NCBI RefSeq assembly: GCF_033542235.1
Contig: NZ_JAWRCU010000008.1
Location: 1-64,000 of the forward strand
Direction: 5' to 3'
Origin: JAWRCU01 sp033542235
Lineage (GTDB): Bacteria; Pseudomonadota; Alphaproteobacteria; Rhizobiales; Rhizobiaceae
DNA length: 64,000 nucleotides
Shown piece after piece: positions 1 to 7,929 of the stretch. Position numbers and translations under genes: made by a program. The notes below the pieces were generated by a model that was given only the letters and a program-made list of their open reading frames with translations, did no database searches and had not been told where the DNA came from. Positions within the stretch are counted from its first letter, which is position 1, and every line of letters starts with the position of its first letter.

Positions 1-146
1 GCGCAACGGAATCACAAATCCATTTTGCAAGGAATCCCCAGCCGAAGACTTATTTTCCGGCAAAATCGGCAGCTTCGACTGCCCCAAATTCCCACTGCAA
101 ATCAGCGACTTGGCAATTCTTCACGGCCGACTGCCTAGCGCATCGG

Positions 147-236
147 CCGAAAAGTGCGAAAGCGGTTTTCGGACGAATCCGATGCGGAAACAAAGAGATA
201 GAGCGGCGTGGTGGTTCAATTTGAACGCACGCCGCT
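147..236 (+). repeat. Two-palindrome intergenic repeat, copy A
   Basis: The first palindrome is CCGAAAA...TTTTCGG, followed by a second larger one, AGCGGCGTG...CACGCCGCT. The same layout recurs at 26592-26679 and 47508-47606. It resembles the rhizobial intergenic mosaic (RIME) class of elements; that assignment is from memory of the family. The right end contains the TAG stop codon of the ATP12 gene (235-237). No gene is visible in 1-146. Confidence 0.7.
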
Positions 237-1023
237 AGTGCAGTGCCTCGATGAGAGCTGCCGCGCCTATCATGTCGCGCTTGCGGGCTGTCCGGCGCGC
301 GGCGGCCTCTGCGTCGAGCCCCCAATGCTCGATATTCCAGTCCTCATCGACATGCGCAGCATTCCATGCCGCTTCCGCATCGAGAGCACCCGCCTCGAAC
401 ATGAGGGCGAGCAGCGCTGAGCCGGTGATCGCCGTGATGACGTGAAGCGCTGCGAGGCGAAACGCGTCCTCGCGCTGGCGCAGATGCAGGCCGACCGCCC
501 CGATCGCCTCGCGCGGTTGCTCGACATGCATGACGCCTTCGGCGAGAAAGAAGCGGGCACCAAGTGCTGCACGAGCCCAATCGAGAACCGGATCCCATGC
601 TTCGGCCTGTCGGGCGACGAGCGCGTCCGGGCTCTCCGCACGGTAACAGACGAGATCAGAGGACGAGAAGCGAAGAATGTCCTCGAGCACGGCCTGTGTA
701 TCGGCGGCGACACCGTCGATTGCGGTGTTGACCAGTCTGGTGACCGGCATGGTGAGCGGGTCGATCCTGTCGCCCTGACTGTCGAACTCCTCGGCGACGA
801 GCCGCGCCGCTTTCTCGGTCGGCAGTATCACCGCATTGCCGGAAGGCGTTTTCACCACCCTGCCATCGAGCAGCACGGAGAAGCCGTCGCCCTCCCGCTC
901 TACCGTGACCGTCTTATAGAATCGTCGGGCGGCGGCCGACTTCATCTGGTTCTGCGCCCGGCGCACGGGATCCGGATCGCTGAGCTGACGCCCTGCTTCG
1001 AGATCGGTCAGAAGTTCACGCAT
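235..1023 (-). CDS. ATP12 family F1-ATPase assembly chaperone
   Basis: A 262-residue protein of the ATP12 family, which in mitochondria binds the F1 alpha subunit and prevents its aggregation during ATP synthase assembly; bacterial members occur mainly in alphaproteobacteria. Family features seen are the N-terminal RRFYKTVTVE segment, VLLDGRVVKTPSG, the central FSSSDLVCYRAE stretch and the C-terminal EDWNIEHWGLD block. The ATG at 1023 has a purine-rich GAAGAAGG upstream. The preceding transporter gene ends only 4 bp before it, so the two are probably co-transcribed. Its stop codon lies in the right edge of a repeat. Family assignment is firm; its role in this organism is inferred. Confidence 0.9.
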   Translation of the reverse strand: MRELLTDLEAGRQLSDPDPVRRAQNQMKSAAARRFYKTVTVEREGDGFSVLLDGRVVKTPSGNAVILPTEKAARLVAEEFDSQGDRIDPLTMPVTRLVNTAIDGVAADTQAVLEDILRFSSSDLVCYRAESPDALVARQAEAWDPVLDWARAALGARFFLAEGVMHVEQPREAIGAVGLHLRQREDAFRLAALHVITAITGSALLALMFEAGALDAEAAWNAAHVDEDWNIEHWGLDAEAAARRTARKRDMIGAAALIEALH

Positions 1024-1027
1024 TACA

Positions 1028-1942
1028 TCAAGCCTTCTTCCGTTGCGGCCGATTGACGATGATCAGCCCTACGGCGATCAACGCCAATGCCAGGAAGATG
1101 CGGATGCTGAGCGGCTCTTTCAACAGCAACCCGCCAAGCAAGACGCCGAACGCCGGTGTCAGGAAAGCAAAGCTCGACAGGCCGGCGGCCGGATAGCGGC
1201 GCATCAGCCAGAACCACAGGATGTATGTGAACGCGACGACATAGATCGCCTGGAACAGCAGCGCGCCGGTTCTTAGCGCGGAGACCTCGCGTAGCGCCGG
1301 TCCGGCGAGCGGAATCAACGGTGCCACGAGCACGGCCGAAACGGCGAGTTGATAGAGCAGGGTCTTTTCCGCGCTCGCATGGGTGAGTTTCGTCGACTTG
1401 ATGACGAGCGTGGTGGCCGCCCACAATCCGCCCGCGCACAGGCTCAGCAGATCGCCTTTGATCGCTTGTGGGCCCGGTAGGCTGAGCTTGTCTGAAAACA
1501 CCAGCACGACGCCGGCAAAAGCCAGGGTCAGACCGCCGAGCTTCGTAGTCGAAATCTTTTCGCCGAGCAGGAAATGCGCGCCGAGAAGCACCCAGAACGG
1601 CATAGTATTGACCATCAGTGCGCTGCGCGCGACCGTGGTGTAGTCGAGCCCGAAAAAGATGCAGAAGAACTCGGCGCCGAACAGCAGCCCGGCGAGTAAA
1701 CCGCTCCACAGCGTCCCGTCTTTCTCGAACAGACGGATGCCGCGGAAGCGGCACCACAGGAAAACCAGGACCGCCGCGATCATGGACCGGGAGACCGTGA
1801 CGAATATCGGGCTGAAGCCGATATTGGAGACCTTGGCGGCCACACCGTTCAAACCCCAGGAGAATGTCAGCAGCAGCATGAGAGCGGCTGCCGCGCTGTC
1901 TATTGATTCGCGCCGGTCGAGCGTCCCCACTGCTGCGCTCAT
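1028..1942 (-). CDS. EamA/DMT-family transporter
   Basis: A 304-residue membrane protein of the drug/metabolite transporter superfamily with two EamA repeats and about ten hydrophobic segments; the substrate cannot be read from sequence. The repeats begin near LLTFSWGLNGVAAKVS and LLSLCAGGLWAATTLVI. The frame stays open to 2110, but the ATG at 1942 is preferred because it makes a 4-bp ATGA overlap with the upstream pseudouridine synthase gene and begins just before the first membrane segment. From memory, a HAD phosphatase gene often lies between the rluA-type gene and ATP12 in relatives; here a DMT gene occupies that place. Confidence 0.85.
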   Translation of the reverse strand: MSAAVGTLDRRESIDSAAAALMLLLTFSWGLNGVAAKVSNIGFSPIFVTVSRSMIAAVLVFLWCRFRGIRLFEKDGTLWSGLLAGLLFGAEFFCIFFGLDYTTVARSALMVNTMPFWVLLGAHFLLGEKISTTKLGGLTLAFAGVVLVFSDKLSLPGPQAIKGDLLSLCAGGLWAATTLVIKSTKLTHASAEKTLLYQLAVSAVLVAPLIPLAGPALREVSALRTGALLFQAIYVVAFTYILWFWLMRRYPAAGLSSFAFLTPAFGVLLGGLLLKEPLSIRIFLALALIAVGLIIVNRPQRKKA

Positions 1943-2925
1943 CCTTCTTCCTCTGCACTCGACTCGTCGAAGCCGAGCAAATTCCAGCTTTGCCGCATAT
2001 GCGGCGGCAGCGGCGCTGTCACGTCGATCACACCGCCATCGGGATGCGGGATGACGATGCGCCTGGCATGCAGGTGAAGTCTGTTCTGGATGCCTCCCGG
2101 GAACTCCCAATTCTGGTCAGCCTCGAAATATTTCGGGTCGCCGATGATCGGGCACCCGAGATGGGCAGCATGCACGCGAAGCTGATGCGTGCGGCCCGTA
2201 TGCGGCTCCATCTCCAGCCAGCTAAGCGACTGTCCTGCCTGCTCGACGACACGATAGCGCGACACGGCGTGGTCGGCGCCCTCCTCGCCATGCTTTGCGA
2301 CCCGTACGCGGTCGCCGGCCTCGGTCGGCTCCCTGATGAGCCAGGTCGAGATCTCGCCCTCGCGTTTCCTCGGCACGCCGCGCACCAGCGCCCAATAGGT
2401 CTTCTTCGCATCACGGCCACGAAAGGCCTCGGAGAGCTTCATGGCTGCAAGCCGGGAGCGCGCCACGACCAGCACACCGGAAGTGTCGCGGTCGAGCCGG
2501 TGCACGAGACGCGGCTTCTCGCCCTTCTGGTTGCGCCAGGCTTCGAGCATGTGGTCGACGCTGCGCGACACGCCGGACCCACCTTGCACAGCGAGGCCGG
2601 CCGGCTTGTTGAACACGAAGACCTTCTTGTCCTCGTAGAGCAGCATCTGGCCAAGCAGCTCAGCGTCGCCCTTGTCGCGCATGGTGCGCGGCGTGAGATC
2701 GCCGCTGCCCTTGCGGTCGACGGCGAGCGGCGGCACGCGCACCACCTGGCCCGGCTCGACGCGCGTATCGGATTTGGCCCGCCCGCCGTCGACCCTGATC
2801 TGGCCGGACCGCAAGAGCTTCTGGAGTTCGCCGAAGCCGAGCCCCGGATAATGCGCCTTGAACCAGCGATCGAGGCGCATGCCTGCCTCACCCGGCTCGA
2901 CGGCTATCTGTTCAACACCTGCCAC
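1939..2925 (-). CDS. RluA-family 23S rRNA pseudouridine synthase (RluC-like)
   Basis: A 328-residue RNA pseudouridine synthase. An N-terminal S4 RNA-binding domain (GMRLDRWFKAHYPGL to VVRVPP) is followed by the catalytic domain with the RluA motif HRLDRDTSGVLVVARS; its second aspartate is the catalytic nucleophile. The C-terminal block GRTHQLRVHAAHLGCPIIGD is also typical. Length and S4 domain favour RluC (U955/2504/2580 of 23S rRNA), but RluD cannot be excluded. The start is a GTG at 2925. It lies downstream of the fluoride-channel genes and overlaps the DMT gene by 4 bp. Confidence 0.92.
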   Translation of the reverse strand: MAGVEQIAVEPGEAGMRLDRWFKAHYPGLGFGELQKLLRSGQIRVDGGRAKSDTRVEPGQVVRVPPLAVDRKGSGDLTPRTMRDKGDAELLGQMLLYEDKKVFVFNKPAGLAVQGGSGVSRSVDHMLEAWRNQKGEKPRLVHRLDRDTSGVLVVARSRLAAMKLSEAFRGRDAKKTYWALVRGVPRKREGEISTWLIREPTEAGDRVRVAKHGEEGADHAVSRYRVVEQAGQSLSWLEMEPHTGRTHQLRVHAAHLGCPIIGDPKYFEADQNWEFPGGIQNRLHLHARRIVIPHPDGGVIDVTAPLPPHMRQSWNLLGFDESSAEEEG

Positions 2926-3003
2926 TTCAGTGCCTTTCCCTGTCGAGCCTGGGCAATAGCATTTTGTCCGGTTTTGACCACAGTCCCAGCGAAGGGGCGA
3001 CGA

Positions 3004-3351
3004 TCATGCCTGTGAACGGCCGTCCCTCCCGTACTGAAGGACCTGCACCTTTTCGAGCGTGATCAGGCCGCTTGTCATGATGGCGTCGAGCACCGGTAGG
3101 AATGCGCTGATCTTCTCCTCGCTGTCGACGATCTCGATCACCAGTGGAAGATCCTCCGAGAGCCGGAGAATCTTCGTCGTGTGCAGCCGGCTGGAATGGC
3201 CGAATCCCATCGCACCCCTGAGCACGGTCGCGCCGGCGATCTGCATCTGGCGGGCCTTGAGCACGATCGATTCGTAGAGCGGGCGGCCTTCGTCGCGATC
3301 GTTCTCGCCGATGAAGATGCGCAACAGCTGCGCCTGGTTCGGTATCCTCAT
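3004..3351 (-). CDS. DUF190 protein, fluoride-channel partner
   Basis: A 115-residue DUF190 protein, a small ferredoxin-like-fold family that is often encoded next to crcB and suspected to sense or regulate fluoride export. Family signatures are LLRIFIGENDRDEGRPLYE, GATVLRGAMGFG and LPLVIEIVDSEEKI. The ATG at 3351 overlaps the stop of crcB by 4 bp, implying translational coupling; upstream in-frame codons lie inside crcB and are rejected. The function is a context-based inference; the family call is strong. Confidence 0.88.
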   Translation of the reverse strand: MRIPNQAQLLRIFIGENDRDEGRPLYESIVLKARQMQIAGATVLRGAMGFGHSSRLHTTKILRLSEDLPLVIEIVDSEEKISAFLPVLDAIMTSGLITLEKVQVLQYGRDGRSQA

Positions 3352-3767
3352 TGCTTTGCTCCTCTCAGACGGTTCAAGCGCGAAGCAAGGACGTGACCGA
3401 GCCAGACGGCTGTCAGCCACGCGACGACAGAGATTCCGACATTCAGCCCGGCGGCGTTCAACTGGCCGCGCTGTGCGAGGCGCAGGGTCTCGAGGCTGAA
3501 CATAGAGAAGGTGGTGTAGCCGCCGCACACTCCCGTCATCATGAACTGGCGCCCGCGCGAGCTCGCAAAAAGGCGGCCCTCCGGACCGGTCAGAGTGGCG
3601 TAGAAGCCGATCAGGAACGAACCGGTCACGTTCACGAAAAGTGTGCCCAGAGGAAAGCCAGCGCCGAACAGCGCGACGCTCGCCAGGGACGCGAGGGCGC
3701 GCAGCACGCTGCCGATCACGCTTCCCAGCCCGACTGCAGCATAGGTCAGGAAGACGTCGCCGATCAT
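3348..3767 (-). CDS. crcB: Fluoride channel CrcB/Fluc, subunit 1
   Basis: A 139-residue four-helix membrane protein of the Fluc/CrcB family, dual-topology dimers that export F- and protect enolase and pyrophosphatase. Diagnostic segments are GSVLRALAS, TLFVNVTGSFLIG (pore Asn) and GGYTTFSMFSLE (Na+-binding turn and Phe-box region). The ATG at 3767 matches the usual family length; 50 upstream codons in the open frame are basic and non-family. It is followed by DUF190 with an ATGA overlap and preceded, 83 bp away, by a second crcB. The pair could form a heterodimer or two homodimers. Confidence 0.93.
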   Translation of the reverse strand: MIGDVFLTYAAVGLGSVIGSVLRALASLASVALFGAGFPLGTLFVNVTGSFLIGFYATLTGPEGRLFASSRGRQFMMTGVCGGYTTFSMFSLETLRLAQRGQLNAAGLNVGISVVAWLTAVWLGHVLASRLNRLRGAKQ

Positions 3768-3850
3768 GGGTGCGCCGCCTCTGGCCGGGCTGCTACGCCC
3801 GCCCTCCCGCTGCTTGTCGCCCTCTTCGGGTACACGCTTCAGCGGCCGGC

Positions 3851-4258
3851 TCACAACGCGGCTCCGGCAAGCAGCCTTGCCCCGAGGTTGAAGCCCAAAG
3901 TTGCAGCAGTGAGGCACAACACCACCGACAGAACCACGTTGCCGCCGGCACGCAGCCAGTCGCCCTCACGCGCGAGCGCCAACGTCTGCAGGCTGAATGA
4001 GGATACGGTCGTATAGGCACCGAGAAACCCCGTCACGGCCAGCGCCCACGCCTCCGGTACATTGAACAGCAGTCGGGCGTCTGCCGCAGCAGCAATCGCC
4101 CCTATCGTGAAGGCGCCGCTGATATTGACCGCCAGCGTGCCCCAGGGAAACGTTTCGCCGATCCGCCGGCCGACAAAGCCGGAGAGGAAGAAGCGAGCTA
4201 CCCCGCCGAAGGCGCTGCCAAGCACCACCCAGATCAAGTTGAACAAAGATTCCTGCAT
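3851..4258 (-). CDS. crcB: Fluoride channel CrcB/Fluc, subunit 2
   Basis: A 135-residue Fluc protein with GGVARFFLS, TLAVNISGAFTIG and GAYTTVSSFSLQ in the conserved places and four hydrophobic helices. It is clearly diverged from the crcB gene just downstream (for example AYTTVSSF against GYTTFSMF), so this is not a recent tandem duplication. The ATG at 4258 gives the family length. The 40-bp gap to the upstream methyltransferase gene shows no recognisable fluoride riboswitch, so fluoride control, if present, would have to act from further upstream. Confidence 0.93.
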   Translation of the reverse strand: MQESLFNLIWVVLGSAFGGVARFFLSGFVGRRIGETFPWGTLAVNISGAFTIGAIAAAADARLLFNVPEAWALAVTGFLGAYTTVSSFSLQTLALAREGDWLRAGGNVVLSVVLCLTAATLGFNLGARLLAGAAL

Positions 4259-4298
4259 TGGTTCCAGAGCACGTGTATTTGCGAAAATTACCCGGCTC

Positions 4299-5159
4299 TT
4301 ACCGCAACGCCTGCGACGAAAACCAGAGATCGGGATAGACGGCGACAGCTGATGCATCCGGCTCGCGCTGCGAACGAAGGAAGATCGCCCTCGCCTGACG
4401 TGCCTCCCGCACCGTCGGCTTCCTGATCGAAGCCTCCTCGTCCGACGCGCCCTCGCACGGGATGAACCAAGCGTTCCCCAGGATCCGAGTCGAGAACCCG
4501 ATCGGTTCGGAGCCGGCATGTTCGGCCCGCGCGAGCACCGCGAGCCCGATGTCATTTGCCGGCCGCCACGGGAACACGATGCGCCCTCCCCGCTTCAGGG
4601 CGGTCAGCCAGGACCGTGGCGGCGCGACCACACCGGCATTCACATAGATGACATCCGACGGCTCGATCGCGCCCTCGACTGCATTCTGAAGAAGCACAGT
4701 GACGTTCTCGAACGGCGTGAGGTTGCGACGTGCCGCCTCCGCGAGGGGTCCGTCCAGCTCGTAGGCGAAGACCTTGCCGTCCGGAAGCACCAACATGGAA
4801 AGCATCGCCGTGTAGTACCCGCCACCGGCACCGACCTGGATCACCGTCTCGCCCGGCTGCGGCGCGACCGCGCCGATCAACCTGGCGTGCAGAAAGGGCT
4901 CGCCATTGTTGATGCCCTTCTGCTGGTCGAGCACGACGAGTGCGTTCTGGTAGAGCAGCGCCGGGTCGGCGCTCGGCGTCTCGACCAGGCCGTGCTCGAC
5001 CTTGATGTGCCAGGGGCCGGGCGGCAGAAAGGCTTCGCGCGGCACCAGTTCGAAGATGCGTTCCAGCCTGGGGTCGGTCGAACCGCTCGCCGCCGCCATC
5101 ATCCGCGCATAAAGGGTGCGGGCTTCCTCAAGGTGCCTGCTCCGGCGGGCCATGGCCAT
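4299..5159 (-). CDS. Protein-L-isoaspartate O-methyltransferase-like protein
   Basis: A 286-residue SAM-dependent methyltransferase related to protein-L-isoaspartate O-methyltransferase (PCMT), which repairs isoaspartyl residues. Motif I is VIQVGAGGGYYTAML, with an acidic YELDGPLAE following it; the substrate-side segment LLYQNALVVLDQQKGINNG stands where PCMTs have their Y-D-P-x-x-I segment. The C-terminal third, after about residue 190, is not typical PCMT, so the substrate may differ. A frame-open GTG start exists at 5201, but the ATG at 5159 has a good TAGGAG ribosome site and is preferred. It heads the minus-strand run that contains crcB. Confidence 0.75.
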   Translation of the reverse strand: MAMARRSRHLEEARTLYARMMAAASGSTDPRLERIFELVPREAFLPPGPWHIKVEHGLVETPSADPALLYQNALVVLDQQKGINNGEPFLHARLIGAVAPQPGETVIQVGAGGGYYTAMLSMLVLPDGKVFAYELDGPLAEAARRNLTPFENVTVLLQNAVEGAIEPSDVIYVNAGVVAPPRSWLTALKRGGRIVFPWRPANDIGLAVLARAEHAGSEPIGFSTRILGNAWFIPCEGASDEEASIRKPTVREARQARAIFLRSQREPDASAVAVYPDLWFSSQALR

Positions 5160-5276
5160 CCATTCTCCTACCAGAAAACTCGCGTGCAGTTCGGTGTTCA
5201 CTCTAACAATGCCACAGAACCGAGTCTGGCGGTGAATCCCGGCAGCCTGTTGGAAAATCTAGTTCCGGCAGTGTGT

Positions 5277-5711
5277 TCAGCCGACCCAATAGCGCGGCCC
5301 CGGGCCCTTGCGCCCGGCATGGTCCGCCGGGTTCGCCAGGCTGCAACGGTCGATCGACAGGCATCCGCAGCCGATACATTCGGTCAGTCCCGACCTCAGT
5401 CGCTGTAACTCGGCTATGCGCTGGTCGATACGCTTCGTCCACTCGCCTGACAATCGCGCCCAATCGCGGCGCGTGGGAACGCGGTCGGCCGGCAGCTTGG
5501 CGAGTTCCGCGCCGATCTCCTCGAGCGACAACCCGATCCGCTGCGCGAACACGATGAAGGCGATACGTCGGAGCACCGAGCGCGGGAAGCGGCGATGTCC
5601 CGAGCCTGCCCGCTCCGATGTGATCAGCCCACGCTCCTCATAGAAGCGTAGGGCCGACGATGCGACGCCGCTGCGCCGCGAGACGTCGCTGATGGTCAGC
5701 ATGGAATCCAT
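5277..5711 (-). CDS. soxR: Redox-sensitive transcriptional activator SoxR
   Basis: A 144-residue MerR-family regulator. The N-terminal winged helix-turn-helix starts LTISDVSRRSGVASSALRFYE, then a dimerisation coiled coil and the [2Fe-2S] ligand set C112-x2-C115-x-C117-x5-C123, the exact SoxR spacing. SoxR is activated by oxidation of this cluster, in non-enteric bacteria mainly by redox-active compounds, and twists over-long promoter spacers into use. A SoxR box with a 19-bp spacer lies between this gene and the divergent SDR gene. The ATG at 5702 is an alternative start. There is no soxS here, as expected outside enterics. Confidence 0.96.
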   Translation of the reverse strand: MDSMLTISDVSRRSGVASSALRFYEERGLITSERAGSGHRRFPRSVLRRIAFIVFAQRIGLSLEEIGAELAKLPADRVPTRRDWARLSGEWTKRIDQRIAELQRLRSGLTECIGCGCLSIDRCSLANPADHAGRKGPGPRYWVG

Positions 5712-5737
5712 GACTCGATTTCAAGCATGATTTCCGC

Positions 5738-5768
5738 TTGACTTCAAGTTCACTTGAACTTGTAGCAA
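5738..5768 (+). promoter_or_regulatory. SoxR-type promoter and operator
   Basis: The -35 TTGACT (5738-5743) and -10 TAGCAA (5763-5768) are separated by 19 bp, the elongated spacing typical of MerR/SoxR-activated promoters. Between them is the inverted repeat TTCAAGT-TC-ACTTGAA (5743-5758), close to the known SoxR box core. It reads toward the SDR gene at 5797 and lies 32 bp upstream of the soxR start on the other strand. Activity is inferred. Confidence 0.85.
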
Positions 5769-5796
5769 GCGATCTTCGAAAGAAGGAACGGCAGCA

Positions 5797-6525
5797 ATGC
5801 AGAGGAAAAAGGCTACTGATCTCAGGGAACTTCGCGTGGCTATCACAGGCGGGACCTCCGGCCTGGGGTTGGCATTGGTGCATCTGCTAACGGCGCGCGG
5901 CGCGTGCGTCGCCTTCGTTGCCCGCACAGCCTCGGCCGTCGAGCGTACAGCCGCGGAAACGGGCGCATACGGGATTGTCGGAGACGTCGCGCGGAAGACC
6001 GACATCTACCCGATCGCAATGCAGATTGCGGGCACTCTCGGCGGGCTCGATGTGCTGGTTAACAACGCGTCGAGCCTCGGCCCGGTGCCGCTCGCGCTTC
6101 TCGCCGACACCGAGTGCGAGGAGCTTGAGGCTGCCCTTGCCGTCAACCTTGTCGGCGCATTTCGCCTGACCAAAGCCCTGTTCGGGGCGCTCGCCGCCTC
6201 CGCACGCGATCGCCGGGGCGCGCTCGTGATCAACATATCGAGCGACGCGGCCGTAAACGCCTATCCGGGCTGGGGCGCCTATGGCGCGAGCAAAGCCGCG
6301 CTCGCCCATATGACGGCGATCTGGGACGAGGAGGCGAAGGATCACGGCGTGCGTTTTCTCGCCGTCGACCCCGGCGACATGGATACGCCGCTGCACGCTC
6401 TCGCCGTGCCCGACGCCGACACTTCTACATTGAAGCACCCCAATACAGCCGCTGCGGAGATCATCGGGAAGATGCTGGCCGCGCTGCCAATCGCCGTCGA
6501 AGAGCGCACTGGAGCAGAGGCATGA
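5797..6525 (+). CDS. SDR-family oxidoreductase, SoxR-controlled
   Basis: A 242-residue classical short-chain dehydrogenase: the cofactor motif is TGGTSGLG, the structural motif VNNAS, the catalytic Ser is in NISSD and the catalytic pair in YGASK. The substrate is unknown. It is the first gene downstream of the SoxR-type promoter, with an AAGGAA ribosome site before the ATG, and its stop overlaps the next gene by 4 bp (ATGA), so the two form a unit. SoxR targets in non-enteric bacteria often include reductases acting on redox-cycling compounds; that this enzyme handles such compounds is inference only. Confidence 0.88.
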   Translation: MQRKKATDLRELRVAITGGTSGLGLALVHLLTARGACVAFVARTASAVERTAAETGAYGIVGDVARKTDIYPIAMQIAGTLGGLDVLVNNASSLGPVPLALLADTECEELEAALAVNLVGAFRLTKALFGALAASARDRRGALVINISSDAAVNAYPGWGAYGASKAALAHMTAIWDEEAKDHGVRFLAVDPGDMDTPLHALAVPDADTSTLKHPNTAAAEIIGKMLAALPIAVEERTGAEA

Positions 6526-7601
6526 TCGCCGCCGACCACCCTGACCGGCGATCCGCGAGGCTGCTCGTTGTCGAGGCGGATGGCTCGATCCGCAACTTGC
6601 CGCGGGCCGCTCTCGCAGCCTTGTTCGGCCCAGCAGATCTGATCGTGGCGAACGACGCCGCGACATTGCCTGCGAGCCTGGCAGGTATCCGCACGGCCAC
6701 CGGCCAGCCTGTCGAAATCCGCCTGGCTGGCTGGGTGTCGGCCGCGGACCCGACGCGGTTTGCAGCGATAGCCTTTGGAGCAGGCGACTACCGCATGCGT
6801 ACCGAAGATCGACCATCCCCGCCGGCGCTGTCGCCGGGCGACTGCCTTCAACTCGGCCCGCTAAAGGCGGTCGTGGAGCGTGTTCTGGATCACCCTCGCC
6901 TGGTCGAGCTGCGCTTCACGGGAGATCCTCAAGCCCTGCTCGCCGGGATTGCACGTCACGGACGGCCGATCCAATACGCGCACGTTCCCGAGCCGCTTGC
7001 CCTATGGGATGTCTGGACGGCAATCGCCGCCGAGCCTGTATCATTCGAGCCGCCATCGGCTGGTTTCGCGCTGGACTGGCACACCCTCGCCAACTGGCGG
7101 CAACGCGGCGCTGGCTTCATGACCCTTACCCACGCCGCCGGAATCTCATCGACCGGCGATCCCGTTCTTGACCAACGGCTACCCTTCGACGAGCCGTACC
7201 ATATACCCGACACTACCGCCGCGGCCGTTTTTCGCGCAAAGTCGCAGGGGCGGCGCATCATCGCAATCGGCACGACGGTCGTACGCGCGCTCGAAGCGGC
7301 GGCAAAGCCGGATGGCGGCGTGCACGCCGGGATGGGCCTCGCGAGCGGCCGCATAGGGCGAGAGACGCGTCTTAGCGTCGTCGATGCGATCCTCACGGGT
7401 GTCCATCAGCCGGGCGAAAGCCATTTCGAGCTGCTCAGGGCGTTTGCCGGCGATACACAGTTGGACCGAATTTCCGCAACACTCGACAGGAACGGCTACC
7501 GCGCTCACGAGTTTGGCGATTCCATGCTGCTCGAGCGCTGGCGCCCGGCTCTGCCCCGCGAAAGCGATCGTGCGCGTTCGGCGCTCAGCATCTCCGCCTG
7601 A
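6522..7601 (+). CDS. Divergent QueA-like SAM:tRNA ribosyltransferase-isomerase paralogue
   Basis: A 359-residue protein with the QueA fold. Authentic QueA moves the ribosyl group of SAM onto preQ1 in tRNA to make epoxyqueuosine. Blocks that align with QueA are DLIVANDAATLPASLAG (QueA: DLLVxNDTRVxPARLxG), IIAIGTTVVRALE (QueA: VIAVGTTSVRTLE) and VVDAILTGVHQPGESHFE. The N-terminal D-F-x-x-x-L-P segment of QueA is missing and the usual PLPPYI motif is replaced by PIQYAHVPEP, so it is probably not the housekeeping enzyme. It overlaps the SDR gene by 4 bp and shares its SoxR promoter. Its substrate is unknown. Confidence 0.75.
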   Translation: MIAADHPDRRSARLLVVEADGSIRNLPRAALAALFGPADLIVANDAATLPASLAGIRTATGQPVEIRLAGWVSAADPTRFAAIAFGAGDYRMRTEDRPSPPALSPGDCLQLGPLKAVVERVLDHPRLVELRFTGDPQALLAGIARHGRPIQYAHVPEPLALWDVWTAIAAEPVSFEPPSAGFALDWHTLANWRQRGAGFMTLTHAAGISSTGDPVLDQRLPFDEPYHIPDTTAAAVFRAKSQGRRIIAIGTTVVRALEAAAKPDGGVHAGMGLASGRIGRETRLSVVDAILTGVHQPGESHFELLRAFAGDTQLDRISATLDRNGYRAHEFGDSMLLERWRPALPRESDRARSALSISA

Positions 7602-7672
7602 AGCCTGTCTGCATTCCCCAGGCGATAGCAGGACAATCGCAAATGACACGGCAGGCCCACCGCTTCGCTCGG

Positions 7673-7780
7673 CACCTCTCCCCCTCAAAACGGGAGAGGA
7701 AGTGCGCCTGGCATTACGGGCCGGCGCTTCCTCTCCTCCATCGAGAGGGGGAGGTGGTTCGCGAAGCGAACCGGAGTGGG
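7673..7780. repeat. Composite palindromic intergenic repeat
   Basis: The outer arms CACCTCTCCCCCTC (7673-7686) and GAGAGGGGGAGGTG (7743-7756) enclose an inner stem, GAGAGGAAGTGCGCC (7694-7708) with GGCGC-TTCCTCTC (7723-7735). A small hairpin GGTTCGC-GAA-GCGAACC (7756-7772) and CGGAGTGGGGT follow. This architecture is familiar from dispersed repeats of rhizobial genomes. It fills the middle of the 328-bp gene-free stretch 7602-7929, in which nothing else is evident apart from the antiporter ribosome site. Confidence 0.7.
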
Positions 7781-7929
7781 GTCGATCTCATCGGCGAACG
7801 CCCTGCAGGCGATGGGCACACTACCTCCATGAGGTAAGTGCGCCAACGCGATCGCAGGAAACCTGCAGGGTGCTATGATGGCACCGCAGGGCAGGCTAAG
7901 AATTCACCGCCGGCACACCCTGGTGAGAC

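Noticed and set aside
4259..4298. Possible fluoride riboswitch ahead of crcB
   Set aside because: The gap is only 40 bp and lacks the conserved riboswitch core; nothing convincing was seen.
7643..7837. Small open frame between the QueA-like gene and the antiporter
   Set aside because: It is made of the palindromic repeat at 7673-7780, has no ribosome site and no protein-like composition.
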